Shown in pieces: positions 43,802 to 54,672 of a stretch of DNA of 64,000 nucleotides. The notes under the pieces were generated by a model. The model did not search any database, was not told the origin of the DNA, and saw only the letters and a list, made by a program, of their open reading frames with translations. The position numbers and the translations under genes were made by a program. Origin of the DNA: Ryuthela nishihirai. Taxonomy: Eukaryota; Arthropoda; Arachnida; Araneae; Heptathelidae. Position 1 is the stretch's first letter; each line of letters opens with the position of its first letter. The stretch spans positions 25,853,283 through 25,917,282 of the forward strand of contig JAWZYU010000017.1 of assembly GCA_038380435.1 (NCBI GenBank), in the 5' to 3' direction.

Positions 43802-44535
43802 TTGTTAGCTATGTCTGTTTTGAATTTTGAAGGTCTTGATAGCAACTATGATGTTGCTTATGTAAATACAGGTTTAGAAGTGGAGGCTTGGTTCGTAAAT
43901 AATTATAGTAAATTTATTCACAAAAATAAATTAGGAATTGCTCATGTTAATATAAGAAGTCAAAGAAAACATTGGGATTCATTAAAATTAAGTATTAACA
44001 ATTACATGAAATACATTGATTTGCTTGTTTTAACTGAAACAAATGTAAATAAATATGAAAATTATTTATATAATATTGACAAATTTAATAAAATTACAAA
44101 TGATAATTTAAATAAAAATATTAGGGGGATTTCAGTATACTATAAAGAAAATCTAGATATTGAAATTATAACACAACAAATACTTTCAGCGGAAACTATA
44201 TAAATAAAAGTAAAAAAAATAATATAATATATCATGTTTTAGCACTATACAGATCGCCTAGTACAGATGTGAACTCTTTTCTGTTGAATTTCCGAAATTG
44301 GATGGAAAATGCAGAAAAAGATCAAAATCAGATTTTAATAGGTGATTTTAATATCGATAAAATGAATACTAAAAAACATGGCACAGAAAAATATATCACA
44401 CTATTGGCTGAAATGAATTTTGAAAGATTAATAAGGGAAGCTACAAGAGAAGAAAGAGGAAAAAATAAAATTACCAAAACCTGTATAGACCATATTAATA
44501 TTAAACTGATTAAAATATGTCAGCAAATTCAATAA
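43802..44535 (+). pseudogene. LINE ORF2, endonuclease part
   Basis: AP-endonuclease-like domain that nicks target DNA. IAHVNIRSQRKHWDSLK and LLVLTETNVN (catalytic Glu of TE) are near 43940-44045; a stop follows at about 44203. A second piece carries ILIGDFNIDK (GDFN) near 44335 and KTCIDHI (Asp-His of the last motif) near 44480. Two breaks separate the pieces. Confidence 0.82.
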
Positions 44536-46456
44536 TTCAAACAAGCAAAATAGCAGACCACTATATGATTTTAACACTGATTAGCAACACCAATAACAAT
44601 TTGAATAATACTAATTATACTGAAACAGACCAGGAAAATAAGAATTGGTCATTTGACCATAACAATATAAACAAAGCTATTTCTGAAACGAATTGGAATT
44701 TAGAAAATTATGGAGACAACTCAATGGATGAATTAAACCTATATAAAGTATTTAAAGACATTTATAATGGAATTTTAGGAAAAAATAGAATATATATGAG
44801 GAGAGTTGGAAACGTAAAAAGAAATCATAGCAAAAATTGGATAACACCGAACTTGATAGAATTAATTGAAGAAAGAGATAAAGCTTGGATTAAATTTAAA
44901 CACAATGATAAAAGTAATGCTTATAAAAATAACTATAAAAAAATTAAGGAATAGGGTTAATATTCAGATTAGAAATCAGAAACAACTTTATTATAGAAAT
45001 AAACTTATAATGAAAAAAAAATGATATGAAGGCTACCTGGCAATTAATATATGAAATATTAGAAGGAAAACAGTAAACATCATCGGACGATGTAAAAATT
45101 GACAATATGACCAAAAAGAAATTATCTGTGGAAGAAATAGCAAATAATTACAATGACATTTATAATACACTAATTTTACAGATAAGAAATACAAATCTCC
45201 AAGACGATATAAATTATGTTCCAACGATGACGCAAAGAGTTTTGAAATCTATCTATATACATGAAATCACTGAAAAACAAACTGATGAAATAATTACTTC
45301 ATTAGACACCAATAAATCACCTGGTTACGATAATGTTTACATTAAACATATAAAATTTAATAAAGAGATACTACTTAATATTATATCAAAATTTATAAAT
45401 CATATTATATTTACTGGGAACATACCTACTGAACTCAAAACAGGTATTTTAAGACCTATTTTTAAAGGTGGTATTAAGGAGGATTTTTCTAACTATTGAC
45501 CAATAACAATTCTGCCTATTTTTTCGAAAATAATGGAAAAATATATTTATAATACTGTTTTTAACTTTTTACTTAAACACAACATAATTAATGAAAATCA
45601 ATTTTGGCTTTCAAAAAGGAAAAAACACAATTCAATTAATTTCCAAAATTTCAAATAATATTAATAAATCATTGAATAATAGAGAAAAAATTGTAACTAT
45701 GTTCTTAGATTTAAAGAAAGCCTTCGATACAATAGATCATAGCATTTTACTAAATAAATTGGAAAATTACGGTATTCGCGGTATATTGTTAGATTGGTTT
45801 AGAAATTATTTATCAGACAGATACACAATTACTAAAATAAAAAACTGTTACAGCAGAAAAGTAATTACACGATATGGAATTCCCCAAGGCTCAATTTTAG
45901 GTCCTTTACTGTTCTTAGTATACATAAATGATTTGTTCAATACAAAATTAAATAGTGCTATTTATCTATATGCTGACGACACTGTTTTAATAAATAGTCA
46001 GAAATATTTAAATGATAGCATTTCAGAGGTTCAAACAGATTACAATGATATTATTAGATGGATAAATCATAATAAAATCTATTTAAATGAGGAAAAAACA
46101 AAACTGATGATTATTCATTCACCAGGATTTCATATTCATCAAAACCTCTTTATCAAAACTCATAAAATAAATCGCAGAAAAAAGGATGCTTCAAATTATG
46201 AATCATTATGTAGTTGCCCACTTGTTGAGCAAGTAAATAAAATAAATTACTTAGGAATCATTTTTGATGAATATTTTAGGTGGAATGCCCATATATCCCA
46301 CATATGTGAAAGCTTGGGAATATCGGCGATAAAAATTCAAAACTTGAAATACGTATTAAATATAGAAACCTGTGTAATATTTTATAAAGCAATATGCGAA
46401 TCTATTTTAAATTATGGAATAATTGTGCATGGAACAACTAACTTAACTAATATAAA
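44536..46456 (+). pseudogene. LINE ORF2, reverse transcriptase part
   Basis: The linker (44517-44954) and the RT start (45107-45499) read EKQTDEIITSLDTNKSPGYD and LRPIFKGG, then a TGA replaces a codon before PITILPIFSKIMEK. The main block at 45591 on has FLDLKKAFDTIDH (catalytic Asp at residues 40 and 46 of that frame), GIPQGSILGPLLFLVYINDL, and YADDT (127-131). It then goes to KINYLGIIFDE and the NYGIIVHGTTNL region, where the RTE-like LINE cuts it. Frameshifts and stops prevent function, yet the catalytic residues are kept. Confidence 0.85.
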
Positions 46457-46457
46457 T

Positions 46458-46480
46458 CATCATCATCATCATCATCATCC
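46458..46480. repeat. (cat)n tail at LINE-LINE junction
   Basis: A short trinucleotide run at the exact boundary between the two LINEs. It is read as the RTE-like element's 3' tail. Confidence 0.9.
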
Positions 46481-46495
46481 TCAAGCAGCCATGGG

Positions 46496-48671
46496 CTACG
46501 GAGGTCCAACCAGACCGTGCAATTTAGTTCTCCAAGCAAGTCTGTCCTGAGCTACATCTACTGCATCTGGCCACTGCACACCAATTCTAACAAGGTCCTG
46601 TTCGACATTGTCTGCCCACCGCATCCTAGGTCTCCCCCTCTTTCTGAGGCCTTTAGGCACACTGTTCATAACCCTATTCGCCAATCTATAATTATTCATA
46701 CGGGCAACATGGACAAACCAACGGAGTCTACTCTCTGCACAATATGCTGCTTAAAGGAGGTTGCAAACTCCTTTTCCTAACCTCATCATTAGTTACAAAG
46801 TTGAACCACCTAATGCACAAGATACTGCGTAAGCATCTGGAATCAAAAGCATCTAGTTTCCTGTTATCTTGTTTACAAAGTGTCCAAGTTTCACTACCAT
46901 AACTAACTATTATTATACCATATATTATACACTACCATAACCAAACTATTATACAGTCTAATTTTAGTCTTTAGGTGTATACGCCTATTTCTCCACACTC
47001 TCCATAGATTCTTAAAAGTCCCGGTAGCAATCCCTATCCGTCTGTTAATCTCATGCCGCACATCACCAGTATCTGTTATATAGCTCCCAAGATAATTAAA
47101 CTGTGACACCTGCTCAAGACTGCAACCATTCAGATGAACTGAATCACAGCCTGCCTGACCAATTTTCATCACTTTAGTTTTCTCTCTGTTTATAACCAAA
47201 CCTACTCTACTACCAGTCTCATCAACAGCTCGAATGAAAGAGTTCATCTCATCAACATCATTTGCCAAAAGGGCTAAATCATCAGCATAATCTAAATCAG
47301 AAATTTTCGTATCTCCAGCCCATTTAAGGTCAAAATCTTTCCCTTGAAGTGAATTTCGCATAACATAATCAATAACCAAACTAAAGAGAAAAGGAGACAA
47401 AATGCACCCTTGTCGAACACCAGAAGTAATGCTAAACCAATTGCTACAATCCTTACCAACTCACACACGACTCAGTGTTATTATAGAGAGCTTTCATTGT
47501 GTTAACTAAGTTGTCTGGTATGCCATATGATTTCACAATCAACCACAAATTATGACGATCAACAGAGTCGAAAGCCTTTTTGAAATCAACAAAGCTAGCA
47601 ACTAAAGGTTTCTGAAACTCTAAACATTTCTCAAGAATCTACTTAAGTGAAAATATTTGATCTACACATCCCCTACCACTTCTGAATCCACATTGCTCAT
47701 CACGCAATTGCCTGTCAACCAGATTCTTAATTCTATTAAGCACAATTATGGAAAGAACTTTTCCTGGAACAGAGAATAGGCTGATACCCCTATAGTTATC
47801 ACAAGAATTGCGATCACCTTTTTTGAAAATAGGGATAACAATAGCTCTGGTAAAATCCTTAGGAACCATGCTTTTATCATAAAAGATATTCAGAATTTCA
47901 GTCATCCAAGTGGTAACCGAAACATTCCCAGCTCTAAGCATTTCTGTAGTAATTTCATCTACCCCTGGGGATTTATGAAGTTTAAATTTAGAAACAGCCA
48001 AAATAACTTCAGATTGTGTTATAGGGCCAACATTAAAGCCACCAATGCATCTATCATCATTGCAAACAATGGGAATAGAACTAACCGCATTGTTTAGAAT
48101 ATCACTGAAATGCTCAGCCCACCTAGCCATGACAGAATCCTCACCTTCTATAACCTTACCTTGTTTATCCTTCAATCCCTGTATACCTGTCCGTTTTCTA
48201 CCACACAGAACATTAACTATCTGGTACAGCTCTCTGCTGTTGTGCTGTCTAACTGCTTCCTCGGCTTTGTCAGCCAAACCATCAAGCCAAATTCTTATCA
48301 GCAGCTAACTGATCTTTTACACGTTTATGAAGCTCTCTGTAATGCTTTCTATTAGGACTAGTAGGGTATTGATTAAGGACATTCCTGCAGTTCTTTCTTT
48401 CCGAAATAAGCTCAAGTGCTTTATCACTCAGATAATTCTGTCTCTTCTGCTCCTTTTCTCCTAAAAGAGTAGTGTTAGTGTCCAAAAAAGCCTGTTTAAA
48501 ATGATCCCATTCTTCCTCAACTTCAGTAGTGAGCATACCATGACTGTCATAATGACTAAGTAACCTATCATGGTAAGCTTTGGCTATAACTCGGTCTTTC
48601 AGAGCTTCAGTATTAAAAGCAAATTTTTTAACCCTAGCACATTTGCTGTTAATTAATATATAATCAATCAT
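46496..48671 (-). pseudogene. RTE-like reverse transcriptase and C-terminus
   Basis: The linker helix region (48282-48671, KRQNYLSDKALELISERK) continues in the next frame (47639-48277) with VMARWAEHFSDILN, HKSPGVDEITTEML, FKKGDRNSCDNYRGISL and EQCGFRSGRGCVDQIF. A stop near 47639 and frame changes follow (DFKKAFDSVDR near 47580). 46903-47400 has MSPFLFSLVIDYV, LDYADDLALLA (catalytic Asp pair) and NYLGSYITDTGD. The end (46496-46699) has GRPRMRWADNVEQDL and AQDRLAWR, as in RTE/craniofacial-protein-2-like LINE proteins. Confidence 0.87.
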
Positions 48672-49423
48672 ATTCTTATGCAGCCCATCGGGTGAAACCC
48701 ATGTGTACTTATCTATGTCGCGGTGTTTGTAATAAGTTTAGTTATTCTGAATCCATTGAGTTTACTTACCTGTAGAAGACGTTGCCCATTGCTATTGCAG
48801 CTACCAATACCAAAAGGGCCTATTATTCCTCCCCAAAGGTCAGAGTCACTACCAACTTTGGCATTGAAGTCACCAAGAACAAGGGTAATATCTCCTTTCT
48901 TGACAGAATTCAAAATATCCTGAAGTTGTCCATAAAACCTATCCTTCTCATCCTCATCGGCATCCTCAGTGGGGGCATAACAGCAGATAACATTCAAGTC
49001 TTTAACACTTGTCTGAAATTTTGCTGTAAGAAACCTTATATTAATGCACTCATATCCTAGAAGAGCATCGCTAGCGTGTCTGCTGAGAAGCAGACCCACG
49101 CCTTGGTGATGCTTATTGTCGTCCCTCATTGAAAAGAGAAATTTAAGATTATTTTTAAGAATCTGACCTTTATCTGTCAATCTGGTCTCTTACAAGCCTA
49201 GAATATCTAAATTATAATGGTGGAATTCTTGTGTGAGGACATCAAGAGAAAAAGTTCTGTGCAGAGTCCTCACACTCCAACTACCTATGGAGAGAAAATG
49301 GTTAGTGGGATGTTTAAAGAAACTATGTTTATTGAGAGAGGGAAGGTTGACAATATCAAACAGCCCCCTAATCGCAGACATGGGGCAAAGAGCCGTTCCC
49401 CCACCACTAAAGGCTGAAGCCAT
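48660..49423 (-). pseudogene. RTE-like endonuclease domain
   Basis: Read on -: SIGSWSVRTLH and LDILGL at the start, then after a break LTDKGQILKNN, HHQGVGLLLSRHA, VICCYAPTEDADEDEKDRF, LVLGDFNAKVGSD (catalytic Asp-Asn) and NSNGQRLLQ. MIDYILI follows at the boundary (48671). It is an AP-like endonuclease. A stop at 49188 and a break at 48713-48671 (near WVSPDGLHKN) interrupt it. Confidence 0.85.
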
Positions 49424-50000
49424 CTACACTGGAAGACTTCCCCCAATATAGAATTTGACGATGCCAGTAGAAACAAAGAATTCAGGTGCCTTCGATGACC
49501 TCTGCTCAGGATTATCCACCAGCTGATAAACATATTCTGTGAATCTGTTCACTTGGGGCTGTCAACCCACAAACAACCAGAAAACAGCGGAAGATTATCC
49601 CTCCATAGAAGCCCTCAGTGCAGCAAAATTAGGATCCATAATCAAGCTCAGAGCCATATATCTGTCCAGTCCAGTGGGTTTATATGGTCAGCACCAGGAC
49701 CCTGTGTGGTTGATCACTCCTCAGTAGGGTAGAAAAAAAAAGAAAAGTAGCCATAGTTGTCCAGATCAGTAGGCCACACTAATCTGGCAGCCCTCCCCTT
49801 CCGTTCACTTCCACAAGAGTATCTCTTTTGAAAGGTACTAACGGTCTGCACCACGAGAAGGCGGGGTCGGACATTAGGTGCTAGGCCTGGCCGGTTCTAC
49901 GCATCATCACAGGGGATTGGTGGATAGCTCTCCTTCCAGTGACTTCCTAGCTACCAATAGAAAAACTGCAGTCTATAATAACTAAAAATATTATTCCGTT

Positions 50001-50200
50001 NNNNNNNNNNNNNNNNNNNNNNNNNNNNNNNNNNNNNNNNNNNNNNNNNNNNNNNNNNNNNNNNNNNNNNNNNNNNNNNNNNNNNNNNNNNNNNNNNNNN
50101 NNNNNNNNNNNNNNNNNNNNNNNNNNNNNNNNNNNNNNNNNNNNNNNNNNNNNNNNNNNNNNNNNNNNNNNNNNNNNNNNNNNNNNNNNNNNNNNNNNNN
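50001..50200. other. Assembly gap (200 N)
   Basis: Exactly 200 N, most likely a set placeholder. The sequence just after it starts at the same base at which the second duplicate copy begins (55596). Confidence 0.98.
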
Positions 50201-50221
50201 CACAGGGTATGGCTCTTGGTA

Positions 50222-50282
50222 ACAGGGTCGGATGGGACGTTAAGCCGTGGCCGCACACTGGGCCACGGCTTAACGTCCCATC
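50222..50282. repeat. Snap-back inside SINE-A fragment
   Basis: gtcggatgggacgttaagcc and its complement flank a short centre (gcacact), so one SINE-A segment is present in both directions. The second duplicate carries it at 55617-55677. Confidence 0.93.
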
Positions 50283-50842
50283 CGACGGACGGCGACCTTT
50301 CCAAGCCCATCGGCAAAAACAGTGGAGAAAACGTTATTTTCAAATGCAAATTCAACGAAATATCAATGGAAATGATTCCCCGCATTACTTTTTTTTTCTC
50401 GCTCGATTACTTTTTAGTTTTTTTGTTAAGATTCGAACATCATAAAGTGCATAACTCAAATTATTATTTATTACTTGAAAACATTTCTAGATTTCGACAA
50501 CAACTAGGATAAGACTAATAAAACAAAACCTAATGTAATATTTTGTGATTTATTTTGAAAGCATGAATTATTTAATGTGACATGAGAATCTACGAAAGTC
50601 GGCTTTTCGTCATTACTGTTTGATTTGAAGTGAAATTTGTCTCAAGAGGGCGCTTCCTACGCTTTTTTCCCTACGGCCTTTTTGTTTCTTTTACGTTCTT
50701 TGCTATTCGACGAAGAGGAATTTTTTTAACTGTCAGAAGAGCAACATTTTCAGAATAGATTTTTTAACAGATTTTTAGAAATTCTTGCGTAAATAGTTTT
50801 ATCCCATGAATTGAATTCAGAAAGAGTGTTCCAATTTTTAGA

Positions 50843-50915
50843 AGATGAAATGCAGGGTTAATATCACATCCGCCTGACACGCGGAAGATCCCAGGTTCGA
50901 GCCCTGGGAGGTACA
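50843..50915 (+). pseudogene. tRNA-Val(GAC)-like pseudogene
   Basis: Anticodon arm TCCGC-CTGACAC-GCGGA gives anticodon GAC (Val). The T arm TCCCAGGTTCGAGCCCTGGG is intact, preceded by tatcac as in eukaryotic tRNA-Val. The 5' part (acceptor and D arm) does not fit: aaatgcagggtta. The acceptor cannot pair, so it is a pseudogene or SINE scrap. Confidence 0.65.
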
Positions 50916-50924
50916 TTATTTTGA

Positions 50925-51131
50925 AGCCGTCCGTGGCCGAGTGGTTAGCGTGCTTGGCTACTGATCTACGGGACCTGGGTTCTAGCCCCGGGTAAGGCAT
51001 GGATGATCGTGTTGTTTCCTGCTGAGGTCCTGCCATCCTCTCAGATCTTCTACTGTGGCACATAAACTGACAGGCTCCTGTCAGACCTCTGTGGCAAGCA
51101 GCTGCTTGAGGGGATATTTATTTTTTTTATT
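50925..51131 (+). repeat. SINE-B, full length
   Basis: Head ccgtggccgagtggttagcg with B box gggttctagccccggg. It has private changes, gatcgtgttg and ggggatattt, which are shared with its duplicate at 56320. Confidence 0.93.
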
Positions 51132-51177
51132 TAGTTAACTGGTTTATTATTAGTGAGGATAAAGATGGTGGTTCTTT

Positions 51178-51397
51178 GGTAGCCGTGGCCTCTTGTGCGG
51201 GAGAGCCATACTCTATGCACGTTAAAGAACACGCTGGATGGCCTTGACAGGAGGCTATCATCTGTCTCCCAACAGCCGTTCCAGTGGGTACCCTTCCCCA
51301 ACCTTCTCTGAGCTTTCGGGGTCCTTGTGACTTGGCCATTTAGCCCATGGTGTGCTAAAAAGTGTCGCTCAGTTGTTAAACAACCAACCAACAACCA
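51178..51397 (+). repeat. SINE-A 3' half
   Basis: gtagccgtggcc through cacgttaaagaacacgctgg to tgttaaacaaccaacc. It faces the next SINE tail to tail. Confidence 0.88.
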
Positions 51398-51790
51398 ACT
51401 GGTTCTTTGGTTCGGTTGTTTCACCCCTGAGCGGCACTGTTTTGCACACCATGGGCTTAAATGACAAAGTCACCAGGACCATTAGGGGCTCAGAGAAAAT
51501 CGAGAGGAGGGAACACATTGGACAGCTGTTGGGGGACAGATGTAGTCTCCCGTCAAGACAATCCAGCGTGTTCTTAACGTGTACAGAGTAATGGCTCTCC
51601 TGCACACGGGGGGGCCACGGATTAATGTCTCATCCGATTGACGGCGGCCTTTCCAAGCCCAACGATGGCTCCTACTGGCCGAGCGCATGGCGGGGAGTTT
51701 TGCGGAGATAAATCTCAAAACTGGCACAGCTGGGACTCGAACCTGGGAACTGGAGATTAGGAGTCTAACGCGCTACCGACTGGGCATTCC
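51398..51790 (-). repeat. SINE-A, reversed, diverged subtype
   Basis: From ggttcggttgtttcaccc to the reversed head gctaccgactgggcattcc. The body differs from the main family (attaatgtctcatccgatt), suggesting another subfamily. Confidence 0.85.
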
Positions 51791-51797
51791 TGCCGCG

Positions 51798-51972
51798 CTG
51801 ATTCTCTGGGTAGAGCTTTTCTTTTTTACGTACAGTGTGTGATAAACGGGCAGGTCATAAGGACCCCAAAGGTTCAGAGACAGTTGAAGGAGGGAACATT
51901 TGTTAGGAAACAGATGGAAGCCTTCCGTCAGGGCCATCTCGCATGTTTTTTTAACATGCACATGGTATGGCG
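51798..51972 (-). repeat. SINE-A, reversed, 3' fragment
   Basis: cagtgtgtgataaacgggc, caaaggttcagagacagttg and catgtttttttaacatgcac, ending at ggtatggcg, where the MITE begins. Confidence 0.75.
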
Positions 51973-51978
51973 AAACGA

Positions 51979-52143
51979 TGATTGGTACAACGATTTTTTT
52001 TAGAAATTAGTGATCTGGCAAACCTTCGTGTCACGTGACACGAAGGTTCCCAGATCACTAATTTCTAAAATAATCGTTGCCAGATATTTTTTCTGAATTC
52101 TGTAATCAACCATGGTGTTCGGATACTTTTTTGAGCGACTGTA
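51979..52143. mobile_element. Palindromic Tc1-type MITE, one end missing
   Basis: Centre cttcgtgtcacgtgacacgaag is a perfect palindrome (cut to key bases). The right end has gtgttcggatac and gagcgactgta; the left end stops at acgattttttttag, joined to gattggtac. Confidence 0.88.
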
Positions 52144-52800
52144 CAGATGTCATTTCATGACTCCATGAGTCTGTATCCTTTGAAAGGAGAATTGATTTAA
52201 TGTTAATTCTATTTAATCAATATAAATTAATTTATTATTATCATTATATTAAAATAATATCAGTTTTATTTATTATGACATCAGCATTAATATTTCTATA
52301 AGATCACAGCGTTTAATTCTATGTTAATTCGAGAAGCTTCAGGTGACAGGTAATCGGATCCTAATAGCAAATAATAAATCATAATTTTCTTAGCTCTAAG
52401 CTATTCTAAAACAAATTGATATGTTTCAAATTTCAAAATCAAATTTCAAATGATTATATAATTTTAAAGTCATATAATTAAACAAAAATCTTTTTTTTTT
52501 TGAAATACTTATTTTTAATTACTATCAACAAAAAATTGCATTTATATGTTAAACATCGAGCTATAATGAAAATCTAATCCTGTTAAAAAAATCTGTCAGG
52601 TAAATTTTTTTATTTATTATATTTACTTAAAAAATTAACTTAATATATTTTTTTTACCTAATTAGTTTTTTACTATTTTAAAAATTATTTCTCGTTAAAA
52701 TTTGCATAATTATTTCTACTTAACATATTATTTACATATTGACTTATAATCATATGGTAATTTATAGTTACTTATACATTTGTCATATTTAATTTTTGCT
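52144..52800. other. No gene seen; very AT-rich
   Basis: Long A/T stretches without recognised repeats; duplicated at 57539-58195. Confidence 0.45.
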
Positions 52801-52805
52801 TTCGG

Positions 52806-53512
52806 GTAGTGGCCCCTCAATCGGTAGCCGACAGACTCATAATCAGCTGCGTCTAGGTTCGAGTTCCAACAGTGCCTGCATTAGTACGCCCTCCGTCGCA
52901 TAAGGTGCAAAACCGTGGCCCAGTGTCCTGGTGAGCCATACCATTGCAAGTTGGGGCGGGGGTGGCTCAGTCGGTAGCCCGCCAGGCTCGTAATCTGTAG
53001 TTCCCAGGTTCGAGTCCCAGCTGGGTCAGCGTTGAGATTTATCTCCGCAAAATTCCCCGCCCTGCCCACGGTCAGTAGGGGACACCGATGGACTTGGAAA
53101 GGCCGCCGTCCGTCGGATGGGACGTTAAGCCGTGGCCCCGTCTGCGGGAGAGCCATACCCTGTGCACGTTAAAGAACACGCTGGATGGCCTTGACGGGGG
53201 GCTACCATCTGTCTCCCAACAGCTGTTCCAGTGGGTCCCCTCCTCCAACCTTCTCTGAGCCTTCGGGGTCCATGTGATCTGGCCATTTAGCCCATGGTGT
53301 GCAAAAAAGTGCCGCTCAGAGGTAGAACAACCCAACCCATTGCAAGTTAAAGAACACACTGGATGCCCTTGACGAGAGGTTATCATATGTCTCCACCAAC
53401 TGTCCAGTGGGTCTCATCCCACCAACCTTCCCTGAGCCCTCTGGATCGGTGTGACCTGGCCATTTAGTCCATTGTGCGCGAAAAAGTTTCTTCCCAGAGA
53501 TAAAAAAGCAAC
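52806..53512 (+). repeat. Older SINE-A split by a younger one
   Basis: The head part is 52806-52952 (caatcggtagccgacag, ggttcgagttccaac) and the rest is 53349-53512 (aaagaacacactggatgccc to gataaaaaagcaac). The inner SINE-A is at 52953-53336. Confidence 0.88.
52953..53336 (+). repeat. SINE-A, full length, nested
   Basis: Perfect target duplication ccattgcaagtt at 52941-52952 and 53337-53348. Nearly consensus from ggggcgggggtggctc to ggtagaacaaccc. Confidence 0.96.
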
Positions 53513-54186
53513 TCTTTTTTTTAAATTTCTTCGTTGACATGAATGAATGACAATTTTTCAGTTCTTCTTAACTACGGTGAAAATAAGAAGACTGAAATTG
53601 GATAAATTGTCGACACAATTAGCCGTTAAATATTGCTGAAAACACGCCTGGTTTTTTAAGAGTAAAACTCACCAGACGCAAATCGGAAGGAACTTTTCCA
53701 AGGCTTCCTCTATTTTGTGCTCGCTAAACGCCAAACTTTACAAGTGCGTGCGTTACGTGGTGCAATAATGTGACGAGTCGCATTTCTGCACCACGTAGTC
53801 ACGCAACACCCGCGCAAGAACGCGCTCAAGTGTTGCCTAAAACTCTTTGACGTCACCTTAGCCCTTGGGAAGATAAACTGATTGGATCCCCAGACACATC
53901 GTTACCGATCATAAACCTGGCAAAGCGGATGTCGTCGTAATGCCAGCCTGTCAGTCTGCAGCGGAAGTGACGTAATGGATGTTGAGAGAATGCAGACTTG
54001 GTTGTAAGAGGGGGTGGGGGGGCGATCGGTTGGGAGGAAGTAAAAAAATATGGTGGTGAGTACCATCTCTGTGTCAAATGATGTGGAACCAAGTGAACAG
54101 AGGCGTTTTAAATATGACAAGGTCTCAAAAACCCCAAAGGTTCAGTAACTACTGAACAGCTATTAAAAGATAGATGCAGAAGCTCT
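53513..54186. other. Low-repeat stretch, no gene called
   Basis: It includes an imperfect palindrome around cgttacgtggtgcaata and tgcaccacgtagtcacg (53750-53810). The open antisense stretches (53853-54120) have no recognisable domain. Duplicated at 58900-59570. Confidence 0.45.
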
Positions 54187-54385
54187 TGGGTTTTTTAACT
54201 CTGAGGTGTGAATTTTTCTGCACACAGTGGGCTAAATGGCCTACTTTCTCTGAGGCTTCGGGGTCCTTGTGACCTGGCAATTTAGCCTATTGTGTGCAAA
54301 AAAGTGCCACTCAAAGGTAAAACAACCTAACTCAATCCTTTGATCAGTAGCCAAGTATGCTAACCACTCGGCCACGTGACGGTGG
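54187..54385. repeat. Composite of SINE-A ends and SINE-B head
   Basis: A reversed SINE-A 3' end (54187-54241), a forward SINE-A 3' end (54242-54335, gtaaaacaacctaactc), then a reversed SINE-B head (54338-54383, gatcagtagccaagtatgc). Short pieces joined head to tail. Confidence 0.75.
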
Positions 54386-54559
54386 AAATTAAAGCAGCCA
54401 ACAGCCGTTTTTCAAAAATGGAAGATATCAAAGACATTATTTAGGAGTTAGAGTTACAGTTAAAAGGATAAAAAGCACCTTTTGAAAACTAAAAAGCTTA
54501 CTCGTCAGGTTTTTTTTTCCATTTTATGCAACTTTTGCGCATAATTATCTTATTATTAG

Positions 54560-54672
54560 TACAGTGCTTCCCAAACTTTTCGAGTCCACATCACACTTTT
54601 CAGAATACAAAATTAATTCGGTGCACCATCATGTCTGTGTTCAGCAGAGGGACATTCCCTGGACCCGGTAAG
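54560..54672. mobile_element. hAT-type left end
   Basis: cagtgcttcccaaacttttc is a typical hAT terminus. The rest of the element is cut by the MITE at 54673. Also in copy 2 (59945-60058). Confidence 0.5.

Larger units (their letters stand above)
43112..46456 (+). mobile_element. CR1/Jockey-like LINE, broken and 3' cut
   Basis: A two-frame non-LTR retrotransposon: ORF1 (43115-43728) and ORF2 with endonuclease then reverse transcriptase (43802-46456). It is very AT-rich in coding sequence. At 46457 it is cut by the RTE-like LINE; its 3' end would lie beyond 49985, next to the N gap, and is not seen. The clade assignment is by RT motifs only. Confidence 0.85.
46457..49985 (-). mobile_element. 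RTE-like LINE, long copy
   Basis: 3.5 kb on -, from near 49985 to the 3' end at 46457, which carries a (gat)n tail (cat repeats on + at 46458-46480) as in RTE-type elements. It contains endonuclease, RT and a C-terminal region. Breaks are few, so it is the most complete retroelement here. It inserted into the CR1-like LINE. The 5' UTR probably spans about 49430-49985. Confidence 0.85.
51204..52143. repeat. Inverted repeat, arm 1
   Basis: The reverse complement of 54673-55611 (about 940 bp), covering three SINE-A pieces and the MITE. The two arms flank 2.53 kb of single-copy sequence (52144-54672). The MITE ends lie exactly at the inner edge. Confidence 0.93.

Noticed and set aside
48045..49451. 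Open frames on + across the RTE-like LINE
   Set aside because: They are antisense to the endonuclease and RT frames and have no domain.
49947..50385. Open frames across the N gap
   Set aside because: They consist mainly of unknown residues over the 200 N and cannot be judged.
53853..54120. Open frames on - (duplicated at 59238-59505)
   Set aside because: No recognisable domain. Being open in both copies only reflects near identity of the duplicates.
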